Positions 53,363 to 61,823 of a stretch of DNA of 64,000 bases are shown here, piece by piece; the first letter of the stretch is position 1, and each line of letters opens with the position of its first letter. The stretch is from Bacteroidota bacterium (lineage in GTDB: Bacteria; Bacteroidota; Ignavibacteria; Ignavibacteriales; Melioribacteraceae). The DNA lies in NCBI GenBank assembly GCA_018818165.1, contig JAHISP010000008.1, positions 1-64,000 of the forward strand, in the 5' to 3' direction. A model generated the notes under the pieces. The model ran no database searches and was not told where the DNA came from. It saw only the letters and a program-made list of their open reading frames with translations. The position numbers were made by a program, and so were the translations under genes.

Positions 53363-53956
53363 TTATTGTTTTTCAAATTCTGATTTGCCTTTTTCCGTAA
53401 GAATTCCATTAATAATTATAGCAAATGTTTCCTCAAAGGCTTCACTTGTTGATATATTATTTTTAGTTAAAAATGTTGGGTTAATCACAGCCCTAAGAGC
53501 TGCTAAAATTATGGTGATTATTATTTTGTTTGATTTATCAATTATTAATCCTTCATTTTTACCTTGAGTGACTAATTTATCCCAGATATCTTCTATAATG
53601 ATGGTTCTAAAACCGTCTATTTTTATCCAAAGCTCTGGTTCATGATTTAAAAAATCGCTTAAAACTTTTTTGTTAATTCTAAGTAAAAACTTTGCAAAAA
53701 ATGAACTCACTAATTTCAATTTTTCAATTAGGCATTTGTCGCTATCAACAATCTCATCAAGTTCGGTTTTCAATTTTTTTTGAAATACAATTATAACTTT
53801 TTCTAAAAGTGAATATTTTGATGGGAAAAATTTGTAAATAGTCTTTTTGCTTATTTGCATCCCTTTTGCTAATTGATCCATCGTGGTTTTGTAAAACCCA
53901 TTATTTAGGAATTCGTTAGTGGAGTATTCTAGAATGTTTTTCTCTTCTTCTTTCAT
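53363..53956 (-). CDS. TetR-family repressor of the efflux operon
   Basis: About 197 residues from the ATG at 53956 (MKEEEKNILEYS). The longest frame begins at 53992 but those extra codons lie within the operator dyad, so I prefer the inner start. N-terminal TetR helix-turn-helix: ILEYSTNEFLNNGFYKTTMD and LAKGMQISKKTIYKFFPSK. C-terminal ligand domain is mostly helical. First gene of the operon and comparable to CecR upstream of E. coli ybhGFSR. Likely represses by binding the two dyads at 53962-54031. Confidence 0.88.
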   Translation of the reverse strand: MKEEEKNILEYSTNEFLNNGFYKTTMDQLAKGMQISKKTIYKFFPSKYSLLEKVIIVFQKKLKTELDEIVDSDKCLIEKLKLVSSFFAKFLLRINKKVLSDFLNHEPELWIKIDGFRTIIIEDIWDKLVTQGKNEGLIIDKSNKIIITIILAALRAVINPTFLTKNNISTSEAFEETFAIIINGILTEKGKSEFEKQ

Positions 53957-53961
53957 GTCTT

Positions 53962-54031
53962 TGGAAACTATTTTTATTATTATAGTTTCCAATATAATGT
54001 ATGGAAACTAAATAGTCAAGAATAGTTTCCA
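53962..54031. promoter_or_regulatory. Two tandem TetR operator dyads, 40 bp apart
   Basis: TGGAAACTA (53962-53970) and TAGTTTCCA (53983-53991) form one dyad with 12-bp spacing; the same two words repeat exactly 40 bp further at 54002-54010 and 54023-54031. Alternatively the middle pair forms a dyad with 10-bp spacing. They span the gap between tetR and the plus-strand esterase gene, so both promoters might be controlled. Confidence 0.75.
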
Positions 54032-54146
54032 GATATTCTAGAACAACTTAGACTTTAAAACTCTTGATTATTTTGATATATTTACTGGTGCCTATATTAA
54101 AAGAATAGAAATTTAATATTATATATAATCATATTAGAGGCTTATT

Positions 54147-55697
54147 ATGCGTAGAATTACTATTTCTTTTCTTCTTCTCTCTTCTTTTTTTTATGCTCAA
54201 GATTCAAATCGTTATACCGACTCACTTTTCAATATTAATCAATCTGTAACAAATGGCATTTATGCAACAGCGCCAGAAATTAACTCGCCATATCAAGGTG
54301 AAAGTTTAACACATTCAGCTGAATTAAAATTTCATTTGTTCACACCTGTTAATGACACTTTAAAAAACCGTCCAATGCTTATTTGCATTCATGGTGGTGG
54401 ATTTGTTTCTGGTAATAAAGAGCATGATGATATGATGGAATTTTCAAAAATATTTGCCCAACGTGGATATGTTACTGCAACAATTCAATATCGTCTTGGA
54501 ATGAATTTGTTTAGCAGCGTAAGTGCTGAACGCGCGGTTTATCGTGGTTTGCAAGATGGACGAGCAGCGATTAGATATTTCAAAGAAAATTCCGAAACTT
54601 ATGGAATTGATACAAATAACATTTATCTTATTGGAAGTAGTGCTGGTGCTTTTATAGGATTACAAAATATATTTATGAATGAAGAATCAGAAAGACCAGC
54701 TAGCTCTTATTTAATTTCACATTTTCCACCAACCTTAGAAGATGGACCAGACTTGGGTTCACTTGACGCTATAAATTCCACATTAAAATATGGAAGTCAG
54801 CCAAATGGAGTAATTTCACTTTGGGGAGCAATCCAAGACACAACAATAATTAAAGATAGTGATGGCGATATTCCACTGCTATTAATTCATGGAACTGCTG
54901 ATAACATAGTTCCCTTTGATGTTGGTTCGCCTTTTAGTGCTGCATCTTTACCACCAACTTATGGAAGTAAGCCAATTAGCGAGCGATTAAATACACTTTC
55001 CAAAAATGCTGAAACATATTTTGTTACTGGTGAAGGGCATGAATTTTATGGTGTTTCCAACGGTAATTGGAACCCTGCACCAAATGTATATTGGGATACA
55101 GTAGTAACAAAATCAACTAATTTTTTGTGGAATATTCATAAACCCGAAGCAAAATTTGGTTACGATTATATAGAAACGGGTGATAAGATTAGTTTTAATG
55201 ATAGTTCAAAAGGAGCAGTTAAATGGATGTGGGATTTTGACGATGGGACAGTAAGTTATGAGCAGAATCCAATTCATCAATTTCCTCAATGGCGAGCATA
55301 TTTGGTTAAACTTTTAGTCTGGAATTCAATTGAGAGCTGGGATACAACGTCTTCAACGGTGTACACTTTTGAAGTTGGGGTTGATGATCCTCAAGATTTA
55401 CCAATTAACTTTGAGTTAAAGCAAAATTTCCCAAATCCTTTTAATCCAAGTACAAAAATCCAATATTCAATTCCAGCCATAATAACTTCCCTCCCAGTAG
55501 GTGTTAGGGGTGGGTTTGTAACACTCAAAATTTACGATATTCTCGGACAAGAAGTTGCAACACTTATAAATAAGAACCAAACTGCTGGAAGGTATGAAGT
55601 TGAATTCAATGCTGAACAACTTACAAGTGGAGTTTATATTTACCAATTGGTCAGCGGACATTTTGTATCAAGTAAAAAGCTACTTATAATGAAATAA
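54147..55697 (+). CDS. Secreted alpha/beta-hydrolase esterase with PKD and T9SS sorting domain
   Basis: A 516-residue exported protein. Signal peptide (1-17, ending FYA); esterase/lipase domain (about 25-325) with the oxyanion motif ICIHGGGFVSGNKEHDD, nucleophile in LIGSSAGAFIGLQ, a late Asp region (LLIHGTADNIVPFD) and catalytic His in GEGHEFY. A PKD domain follows (about 335-410, WMWDFDDGTVSYEQNP), then a T9SS sorting domain (about 427-516, LKQNFPNPFNPST). The sorting domain has an extra 12-15 residues (SLPVGVRGGF) from an in-frame GC-rich insertion at about 55478-55516. Substrate unknown; enzymes of this fold act on acetylated xylan or other esters. Confidence 0.82.
   Translation: MRRITISFLLLSSFFYAQDSNRYTDSLFNINQSVTNGIYATAPEINSPYQGESLTHSAELKFHLFTPVNDTLKNRPMLICIHGGGFVSGNKEHDDMMEFSKIFAQRGYVTATIQYRLGMNLFSSVSAERAVYRGLQDGRAAIRYFKENSETYGIDTNNIYLIGSSAGAFIGLQNIFMNEESERPASSYLISHFPPTLEDGPDLGSLDAINSTLKYGSQPNGVISLWGAIQDTTIIKDSDGDIPLLLIHGTADNIVPFDVGSPFSAASLPPTYGSKPISERLNTLSKNAETYFVTGEGHEFYGVSNGNWNPAPNVYWDTVVTKSTNFLWNIHKPEAKFGYDYIETGDKISFNDSSKGAVKWMWDFDDGTVSYEQNPIHQFPQWRAYLVKLLVWNSIESWDTTSSTVYTFEVGVDDPQDLPINFELKQNFPNPFNPSTKIQYSIPAIITSLPVGVRGGFVTLKIYDILGQEVATLINKNQTAGRYEVEFNAEQLTSGVYIYQLVSGHFVSSKKLLIMK
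55478..55516 (+). repeat. In-frame GC-rich hairpin insertion in a T9SS sorting domain
   Basis: A short stretch with CCCTCCC (55489-55495) and GGGGTGGG (55507-55514), able to form a G/C hairpin, interrupts the sorting domain between its first and second strands. The two other sorting domains in the window lack a comparable stretch. It keeps the reading frame. It resembles a dispersed palindromic repeat that has become coding. Confidence 0.5.
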
Positions 55698-55720
55698 AGA
55701 TAAGATGCGATTTAAACAAA

Positions 55721-55750
55721 AAGGCGCTTTAAAATAATTAGGAGCGTCTT
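55721..55750 (+). terminator. Probable terminator after the esterase gene
   Basis: Arms AAGGCGCT (55721-55728) and AGCGTCTT (55743-55750) pair with one G-U, followed by ATATTTTT. It lies 24 bp past the esterase stop. Confidence 0.55.
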
Positions 55751-55831
55751 ATATTTTTCTAATCTCACTCATTTAAATTCACAACAAAAAATCCGATATT
55801 GCATCATCGTATTTATAATTATGGAGTTTTT

Positions 55832-57892
55832 ATGAAATTTAGATTTTTCGGAGTGGCTTTTATATTCCTTTTTATATCAGTATTGCTTCAAGCACAGAAA
55901 AAACCTTTCACAATTGAGGATTTATATAAAATTAAATCTATTGGTTCACAAGTGATTTCAAACGATGGTAGTAAAATTGCTTTTACTGTAACCGAATCTG
56001 ACTTGAAAAATGCAAAATCAAATACTGAAATTTATTTGATGAATGTTGATGGCACAAACCAAAAGCAATTGACCAATAATGTTGCTGCTGATTTTAATCC
56101 AATTTGGAAAACTGACGATAGCGGAATTATTTTTACATCAACACGCACTGGCTCATCACAATTATTTTACTTACCAATTTCTGGTGGAGAGGCTAAGCAA
56201 ATTACTGATTATGAACTTGGAATAAATTCGGCAAAATTGTCAAATGATGGAAATTCTGTTATTTTCCAAGCTAATATTTTTCCAGAATGCGGAATTAATG
56301 TAGATTGCAATAGCAAAACTGAAAATGCAATGGAAAATGGCGCTGTTCAAGCTCATATTGCCGACTCACTTTTTGTTCGCCATTGGACAGAATATTGCGA
56401 TGGTCAATACACACACATTTTAAAATATGATTTTGAAACAGAGCAATATAAAGATTTAACTCCAGGATATTTTAATTCGCCAGCTTTTTCTGCTGGTGGA
56501 AGTGATAATTATAATTTTTCACCAGATGGAAATTTTGTAACATTTGATTCTAAACGTGTAAAAAATCCAGCTGCTTCTACCAATAACGATGTTTTTATTG
56601 TTGATATAAATGGCGAAAATCTTATTAATATCACAAAAGAAAACGAAGCTGCTGATTTCAGTCCAAAATATTCACCAGATGGAAAATATATTGCATATTT
56701 AACTCAACTTGTTCCAACTTTTGAATCAGATAGAATTAGATTGGTAATTTATGATGTTAAAAATAAGAGTAACAAAATTTTAACCGATTCATTTGATAAC
56801 TGGGTGAATAGTTTTGAATGGAATTCTGATTCAAAATCAATTTATTTTACTGGATTTGAAAAAGGCTACCTTCCACTATTTAGCATTAATATCGAAACTC
56901 AAAAAATTGAAAAAATAATTGATAAAAAAGTAATTTATTCATTTTCAATTTCCCTTAAAAATGATTTTGTTATTTACACTAATTCTACGGCAAATAAACC
57001 TGTTGAAATGGAGTATTTTAATTTAAATTCCAAAAGAGAACTTGAGTTAACTAAATTTAACAAAGAGATTACTAATAGTATTGAAATGAATCATGCAGAG
57101 CAAGTTTGGGTAAATGGTGCTGATGGAAAACCAGTTCATGTATTTATTGTTAAACCTTTTAATTTTGACCCACAAAAGAAATATCCGCTTATAATTAATG
57201 TTCACGGCGGACCGCAATATCAATGGATGGATTCATTCCGTGGCGATTGGCAAGTTTATCCAGGTTATGGATATGTTGTGGCATTCCTTAATCCGCATGG
57301 TTCAATTGGTTATGGACAAGAATATACAAACGCAATCTCTGATGATTGGGACGGAAAAGTTTACGAAGATGTTATGAAAGTGACCGATTATCTCGAAAAA
57401 CTTGATTACGTGGATGCAAATAAAATGGGTGCAATGGGCTGGAGTTATGGCGGTTATTTTATGAATTTGTTGCAAGCTAAAACTGATAGATTTAAATGCC
57501 TTGCTTCCATGATGGGAATTTATGATTTAAAAGAATTCAAAGATGAAACTGAAGAACTTTGGTTTGCTAATTGGGACTTAAAACGAAACGATTACGAAAA
57601 AATGTCGCCAAGTAAATATGAAGATAATTTCAAAACTCCAACTCTTATAATTTCTGGCGAAAAGGATTATCGAATTCCTTACACACAATCGTTACGATAT
57701 TTTACGGTGTTGCAAAATAAAGGAATTGATTCGCGTCTAATTATTTTCAAAAATGATGGACATTGGCCAAGTAGCTTAAAATCAATGCCACTTTATTATA
57801 ATTCACATTTGGAATGGTTTAATAAATATCTCGGTGGCAAAAAAGCACCTTGGGATAGTAAACAATTATCCAGAAATTTAGTTTTTGATTAA
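55832..57892 (+). CDS. S9-family (prolyl oligopeptidase/DPP) peptidase
   Basis: About 686 residues from the ATG at 55832 (MKFRFFGVAFIF), which gives a clean signal peptide ending LQAQ; the longer frame from 55799 is not used. An N-terminal beta-propeller of TolB/WD40-like repeats (about 25-390, FTSTRTGSSQLFYLPISGG) precedes an alpha/beta hydrolase (about 410-680). Nucleophile Ser in GWSYGGYFMN, Asp in SGEKDYRIPY, His in FKNDGHWPS. It degrades oligopeptides in the periplasm. Overlaps the next frame's longest form but not its probable start. Confidence 0.87.
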   Translation: MKFRFFGVAFIFLFISVLLQAQKKPFTIEDLYKIKSIGSQVISNDGSKIAFTVTESDLKNAKSNTEIYLMNVDGTNQKQLTNNVAADFNPIWKTDDSGIIFTSTRTGSSQLFYLPISGGEAKQITDYELGINSAKLSNDGNSVIFQANIFPECGINVDCNSKTENAMENGAVQAHIADSLFVRHWTEYCDGQYTHILKYDFETEQYKDLTPGYFNSPAFSAGGSDNYNFSPDGNFVTFDSKRVKNPAASTNNDVFIVDINGENLINITKENEAADFSPKYSPDGKYIAYLTQLVPTFESDRIRLVIYDVKNKSNKILTDSFDNWVNSFEWNSDSKSIYFTGFEKGYLPLFSINIETQKIEKIIDKKVIYSFSISLKNDFVIYTNSTANKPVEMEYFNLNSKRELELTKFNKEITNSIEMNHAEQVWVNGADGKPVHVFIVKPFNFDPQKKYPLIINVHGGPQYQWMDSFRGDWQVYPGYGYVVAFLNPHGSIGYGQEYTNAISDDWDGKVYEDVMKVTDYLEKLDYVDANKMGAMGWSYGGYFMNLLQAKTDRFKCLASMMGIYDLKEFKDETEELWFANWDLKRNDYEKMSPSKYEDNFKTPTLIISGEKDYRIPYTQSLRYFTVLQNKGIDSRLIIFKNDGHWPSSLKSMPLYYNSHLEWFNKYLGGKKAPWDSKQLSRNLVFD

Positions 57893-57905
57893 TTTAAGTA
57901 TAGTT

Positions 57906-58712
57906 ATGGGAATTAAAGAAAATAACATTCCAAGCATTTATAATTATTGCGATAGATGGTGCGAAAAATGTGCATTTACTTCGCGCTGCCTTAATTATAA
58001 ATTTGGTGAAAGATTGGAAAAAAGCCTCGATAACCAAGATGAAATAAATAAACTATTTTGGGAATTATTTGATGATAATCTCGAAGATACATATAACGTA
58101 ATTGAAGGAGACGAATCAAAAAGTAGCGAATTTGAAGAAGAAGATGATGATGATGATGATGATGATGATGACGATGAATCTCTTATCGGCAATTATGATT
58201 TTAACATTGAAAATGATGAAGAAGATTCTGGTGATGATTTTAGACTGAAGCATTTAATAGCCGAAAGTAACGAGGCGGCTATTCTTTCAAAAGAATATAT
58301 AAATATAGTTACTAATTGGTTTAAGAATGCAAAAGAAAAAATAGGAGATGAAATAGACGAATTCATTCTGTCGGATGATGCCTTAATAAAATTAAGCGAT
58401 GCAATTGAAGTAATTCAATGGTATCATTTCTTTATATATCCAAAAGTTATGCGGGCTTTACAAGGCAAGGATGAAGATTTGTTTGAAGATGAATTTCCAA
58501 AAGATTCCGACGGTTCGGCAAAAATTGCTTTAATTGCAGTTGAACGCTCAATTAGCGCGTGGGGCTATGTTTATATGAAATTAAATGCTTTTAATGACTC
58601 GGTTTATAGCGTTATTCAACAATTAGTAAATCTTCAACATGCAATAGAAGCCGAATTTCCAAATGCAAGAAATTTTATTAGACCTGGATTTGACGAAATT
58701 AATAATAAATAA
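57906..58712 (+). CDS. Unknown protein with Cys cluster and poly-Asp tract
   Basis: About 268 residues from the ATG at 57906 (MGIKENN). I do not recognise a family with certainty. Residues 15-28 hold Cys in the order YCDRWCEKCAFTSRC, a possible metal site. An acidic linker with eleven consecutive Asp follows, coded by a GAT repeat (58143-58175). The C-terminal 170 residues are helical with VIQWYHFFIYPKVMRALQGK and SISAWGYVYMKL segments. It is 14 bp downstream of the S9 peptidase gene and likely co-transcribed. No signal peptide, so cytosolic. Confidence 0.6.
   Translation: MGIKENNIPSIYNYCDRWCEKCAFTSRCLNYKFGERLEKSLDNQDEINKLFWELFDDNLEDTYNVIEGDESKSSEFEEEDDDDDDDDDDDESLIGNYDFNIENDEEDSGDDFRLKHLIAESNEAAILSKEYINIVTNWFKNAKEKIGDEIDEFILSDDALIKLSDAIEVIQWYHFFIYPKVMRALQGKDEDLFEDEFPKDSDGSAKIALIAVERSISAWGYVYMKLNAFNDSVYSVIQQLVNLQHAIEAEFPNARNFIRPGFDEINNK
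58143..58175 (+). repeat. GAT trinucleotide microsatellite coding poly-Asp
   Basis: Nine GAT codons followed by GAC and GAT give eleven Asp residues. A pure triplet run of this length is prone to slippage, so the number of Asp could vary between strains without frameshift. Confidence 0.8.
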
Positions 58713-58760
58713 TTTTTCCAAAATGGTATTTGAAAACAATGTTTTAAAAATAAGGAAATC

Positions 58761-59420
58761 ATGAAAACAATTATAATTAAAAGCAGTAGCGAAGAAATCA
58801 CGATTGGCAAAGTGGTTTGTGTTGGAAGAAATTATGCAGATCACGCAAAAGAAATGGGAAACGAAATTCCAGATAAATTTCCAATCGTTTTTATGAAAAC
58901 AGCCACTTGTATGATAAATAGTGGCGAAAATGTTGTTCATCCTGATTATTCTGAAAATTTGCACCACGAAATTGAACTGGTTTTGCTTGTTGGAAAGACT
59001 GTGAAAAACGCAACTTTGGAAGAATCGCAAAGTGCTATTGCAGGTTATGCTGTTGGACTTGACATGACGTTGCGTGATTTGCAATTTAAAGCTAAAGACA
59101 AAGGCGAACCTTGGACTTTTGCCAAAATTTTTGATACTTCGGGCGTAATTTCAAATTTTGTTTCGGTTGATGAATATAATTTAACTGGAAATGAACGAAT
59201 TTATCTTTCCGTAAATGGCGAAATTAGACAAGAAGCTACAATTGGACTTATGCTTTTCAATTCTGCCGAAATTATTAAAAATATTTCATCAAGAATGACT
59301 CTTGAAGCGGGAGATTTAATTTTTACTGGAACTCCAGCCGGTGTTAGTCGCGTTATAAAAGGTGATAAACTTTTGGGTGGAATTGAAAACATTGGCGAAA
59401 TTGAAACAACAATTGTTTGA
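58761..59420 (+). CDS. Fumarylacetoacetate hydrolase-family protein
   Basis: A 219-residue enzyme of the FAH family, similar in length to FAHD1 acylpyruvases. VCVGRNYADHAKEMGN at the N-terminus holds the catalytic region, metal-binding acidic residues lie in LHHEIELVLLVGK (about 74-86) and AVGLDMTLRDLQ (about 98-109), and the C-terminus has LIFTGTPAGVSRV. Members cleave C-C bonds in diketo acids (acylpyruvate, oxaloacetate). The precise substrate is not clear. A good AAGGAAATC ribosome site precedes the ATG. Confidence 0.9.
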   Translation: MKTIIIKSSSEEITIGKVVCVGRNYADHAKEMGNEIPDKFPIVFMKTATCMINSGENVVHPDYSENLHHEIELVLLVGKTVKNATLEESQSAIAGYAVGLDMTLRDLQFKAKDKGEPWTFAKIFDTSGVISNFVSVDEYNLTGNERIYLSVNGEIRQEATIGLMLFNSAEIIKNISSRMTLEAGDLIFTGTPAGVSRVIKGDKLLGGIENIGEIETTIV

Positions 59421-59450
59421 TAGCTAATAAAATTCTTCAATTTTATAAAT

Positions 59451-59482
59451 TTCCTTCGAGGTTTCCTAAATCTCGAAGGGAA
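59451..59482 (+). terminator. Hairpin between the FAH and lpxR-like genes
   Basis: CTTCGAG (59454-59460) pairs with CTCGAAG (59472-59478); flanking TTCC/GGGAA extends the stem. An A-run rather than T-run follows, so on the plus strand it is a weak terminator at best. Confidence 0.4.
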
Positions 59483-59513
59483 AAAATAACCGCATTTTAG
59501 GAATTGTAACTAA

Positions 59514-60464
59514 ATGATATTCCATTTTAGAAAAAAGACGATTTATTTATTGTTCATTTTAGTAGGAAATTTGTTTTCACAAAGCCAAAAAGTGGATTCA
59601 ATTTCAACTTTTGAGTTCAAATGGTCAAATGATTTTCAATATAAAACAGACCGGTATTTCACAAATGGTTTTGCTTTTGAAGTTTTTACTGCTATTTTTA
59701 GCAATAATCCAATAAATTCCATTCTTTTGCCAACTAAAAAAGATGATTTTGAGCTTTTTGGTATTTCTTTAACGCAAGATATTTTTACTCCAAAAGATAA
59801 ATTTACTGTGCAAAATCAGCTAAATGGCGATAGACCTTTTGCAGCCTATCTTTTGCTTGGATTTACAAAAAGTAGCTTTAATCCAAATGATGGAATAGTT
59901 TACAATTCACAATTGCAACTTGGAATACTTGGACCGCTGGCTTTTGGCGAAGAAACTCAAAATGGAATTCACAGAAATATTTCAACTTCAGCTAAAGTAA
60001 TTGGTTGGGAAAATCAGATTAAAAATAGCTTGATGATTGATTATTCCGCATCAATCGAAAAGAATTTCTACAACAACAATTGGCTCGAACTTTCTGGAAT
60101 TACTTCGGCAAAAATTGGAGTTCCTTTTACAAATGCAAATGTTGGATTCAAATCAAGAATAGGCGTTTTTGATTCATTCCCAAAGAATTTTGATTTTTTA
60201 TCAACTCAAAAATGGCAATTATTTGTTAATTTATCCGCAAATGTTGACATAATTGGTTATAACGCAACTTTGCAAGGCGGTTTATTTTCCAGCAGCATTT
60301 ATACTTTAAGCAAAATAAACAGATTTGTGGGAAATGCAAGTTTAGGATTTACGGCAATCTACAAGTCGCTTAAATTAGAATACACTCAACACTTTAACAC
60401 AGCAGAATTTCCACAAGCAGATAACCACAGTTGGGGATATTTTTTAATTAAATTCGCTTTTTGA
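59514..60464 (+). CDS. LpxR-type outer-membrane lipid A deacylase (DUF2219)
   Basis: A 316-residue exported protein (signal peptide 1-23, ending LFSQ). FKWSNDFQYKTDRYFTNG (about 33-50) and a downstream NGIHRNISTSAKVIGWENQI are the conserved active-site regions of LpxR, including the Asn-Asp pair and the His. Known LpxR removes the 3'-acyloxyacyl group of lipid A using calcium in the outer membrane. The protein ends in an aromatic (IKFAF) as expected for a barrel. Cassette array 2 begins 22 bp past its stop. Confidence 0.82.
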   Translation: MIFHFRKKTIYLLFILVGNLFSQSQKVDSISTFEFKWSNDFQYKTDRYFTNGFAFEVFTAIFSNNPINSILLPTKKDDFELFGISLTQDIFTPKDKFTVQNQLNGDRPFAAYLLLGFTKSSFNPNDGIVYNSQLQLGILGPLAFGEETQNGIHRNISTSAKVIGWENQIKNSLMIDYSASIEKNFYNNNWLELSGITSAKIGVPFTNANVGFKSRIGVFDSFPKNFDFLSTQKWQLFVNLSANVDIIGYNATLQGGLFSSSIYTLSKINRFVGNASLGFTAIYKSLKLEYTQHFNTAEFPQADNHSWGYFLIKFAF

Positions 60465-60485
60465 CATATAAAACAATATTTTTTA

Positions 60486-60553
60486 TAATAACTTAGCCGT
60501 GTTTGTAAGGGAAATGTGGTATGCAGCCCATTGCCAGAACACGGTTTTATTAG
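60486..60553 (-). other. attC-like site 7, compact (downstream of higBA)
   Basis: About 68 bp. On the minus strand left CTAATAAAAC and right GTTATTA are complementary apart from two extra A, with an inner CCGTGTT/AACACGG stem (60538-60544 with 60497-60503). The right core is the same as that of site 6 (GTTATTA), and the left core complements the cassette edge TTATTAG there. Confidence 0.5.
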
Positions 60554-60576
60554 ATAATGAACTTGTCTGCCTTCTT

Positions 60577-60618
60577 TTGGCAAAAACTGTGGCTTGCTTT
60601 TTTTTGAAATAATCTTCA
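60577..60618. repeat. Direct repeat flanking higBA, downstream copy
   Basis: TTGGCAAAAACTGTGGCTTG and the T-rich stretch after it match 61555-61595 (TTAGCAAAAACTGCGACTTG, then T-rich) at most positions over about 42 bp. The two copies bracket the toxin-antitoxin genes. Confidence 0.55.
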
Positions 60619-60688
60619 CTTTTTTAAAACTAAATGTTCTGTTGCAAGCCAAACAAAAATTGAGCGAAGCAATCTGGTGAAGCACGGG

Positions 60689-61030
60689 CTAGGACTGAGA
60701 ACTTTGAGCCGATGATCCAATGCGATAATTTAATAGATTCGGATTCTCCCGAAGAAGTTCCAAAAGAACCTTTGTTGAACCAGAAGGAGTTCGTTTACCT
60801 TGTTCCCATTGCATTACCGAAGACGAACTTACATTTAATACTTTTGCAAATACGCTTTGACTCAACTTAATTTTCTCTCTTATCTCCTGAATATCTTTTG
60901 CTGTTATTTCAACTTTCGGTATTTCAACTCCAAGCTCTTTCAATTCTTTTGCGGTGAAGGAAGTTTTAATGCCACTTTTTACCAAACCTTGAATGGTTTC
61001 ACCGATAGCATTTTTAATAGTCTCTCTCAT
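60689..61030 (-). CDS. HigA/XRE-type antitoxin (cassette gene)
   Basis: A 113-residue antitoxin with a helix-turn-helix domain: IREKIKLSQSVFAKVLNVSS then VMQWEQGKRTPSGSTKVLLE (about 48-92). N-terminal part (1-45) likely contacts the toxin. It follows the toxin gene by 3 bp, the order of higBA systems. HigA neutralises the toxin and represses the operon. Confidence 0.85.
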   Translation of the reverse strand: MRETIKNAIGETIQGLVKSGIKTSFTAKELKELGVEIPKVEITAKDIQEIREKIKLSQSVFAKVLNVSSSSVMQWEQGKRTPSGSTKVLLELLRENPNLLNYRIGSSAQSSQS

Positions 61031-61033
61031 AAT

Positions 61034-61402
61034 TTATTCCTTTAGGCAAATAAAGTTGCCTTCTTTTTTCATTTCAGCAATTTCTTGATGATTAAGTTTT
61101 AATAAATCTTTTGCCAATTTCTTAAAATACTTTAGCTCGTCCTTGTCTAAATTTTCTTTTTCGTTTTTTGAAAACCCGAAAACGAATATAGCGATTTCAG
61201 ATTCTTTGAATACAACGATAGTTCTAAATCCTCCACTTTTACCTTGCCCCAACTTTGGCATCCTTGTTTTATAAAGTCCGTTCCCCAAATCAGCTGTTCC
61301 AAGGTTGTATGTAATGTTTTCAAGGGTTTTTAGAAGTTCACCATCGCTTACGTTATTCCTTTTCGTCCATTTATCGAACCACTTTGTTTTAAATTTTAGC
61401 AT
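61034..61402 (-). CDS. RelE/HigB-type toxin (cassette gene)
   Basis: About 122 residues from the ATG at 61402 (MLKFKTKWFDKWTK); the longer frame starts at 61417. Of the type II RelE superfamily, HigB/DUF1044-like group: NLGTADLGNGLYKTRMPKLGQGKSGGFRTIV and FVFGFSKNEKENLDKDEL, with Arg and Lys residues that in relatives form the mRNA-cutting site. Placed upstream of its antitoxin. Toxin-antitoxin cassettes are common in integron arrays, where they help keep the array. Confidence 0.85.
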   Translation of the reverse strand: MLKFKTKWFDKWTKRNNVSDGELLKTLENITYNLGTADLGNGLYKTRMPKLGQGKSGGFRTIVVFKESEIAIFVFGFSKNEKENLDKDELKYFKKLAKDLLKLNHQEIAEMKKEGNFICLKE

Positions 61403-61415
61403 AGTTAAATATATC

Positions 61416-61434
61416 ACATTGTGCTATATTGTGC
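61416..61434 (-). promoter_or_regulatory. Direct-repeat operator candidate upstream of higB
   Basis: ATTGTGC occurs at 61418-61424 and 61428-61434, 10 bp apart (one helical turn), just upstream of the higB ATG. The first copy also forms part of the small palindrome CACATTGTG (61415-61423). Suitable for cooperative HigA/HigB binding. Confidence 0.45.
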
Positions 61435-61823
61435 CAAGATAATTTGCATTTATTTAATAAAATATAAAACGGTACGATTTTTAAACCATAGCCTGTAACT
61501 TAAATTTTACTAATTAACGTCTAGTAAACTTATCAAAGCAGTTTTAATTTGGCTTTAGCAAAAACTGCGACTTGCTTTTTTTGAAATATACTTCAATTTT
61601 GGGTTTTTCATGCCTTTAGCATTTGATTGAAGTTCAACTTTTCACTTTTTCATGCTTTTAGCATTTACTCAAAGCACCACTTTTTGCTTGGGCGAACAAT
61701 TATCATTTAATAATTACTTCCTTTTAAACCTAAGAACGTTTTTATATTTATAAAATGCTTCTCTTTTGAGTTGGACAAGCAATTTTCATTTAAATATTTA
61801 ACAAAATGGTTTGCTGGTTGAAC
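61435..61823. other. Non-coding cassette leader between higB and attC-like site 6
   Basis: About 390 bp with no gene. It contains the second direct-repeat copy (61555-61595), a perfect stem GCAGTTTT (61538-61545) / AAAACTGC (61561-61568), and a repeated CTTTAGCATTTGA / CTTTTAGCATTTA pair near 61614-61665. An AACTGC...GTTAATT arrangement at 61511-61545 recalls half an attC site. Possibly the relic of a lost cassette. Confidence 0.5.
61555..61595. repeat. Direct repeat flanking higBA, upstream copy
   Basis: Partner of 60577-60618. The left part of the copy takes part in the GCAGTTTT stem, so it may be a decayed attC spacer. Confidence 0.5.

Noticed and set aside
53151-53567. 138-codon plus-strand frame across the HlyD/tetR junction
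   Set aside because: Antisense to two supported genes.
58623-59084. 153-codon minus-strand frame across the FAH gene
   Set aside because: Antisense shadow spanning an intergenic gap and part of a clear enzyme gene.
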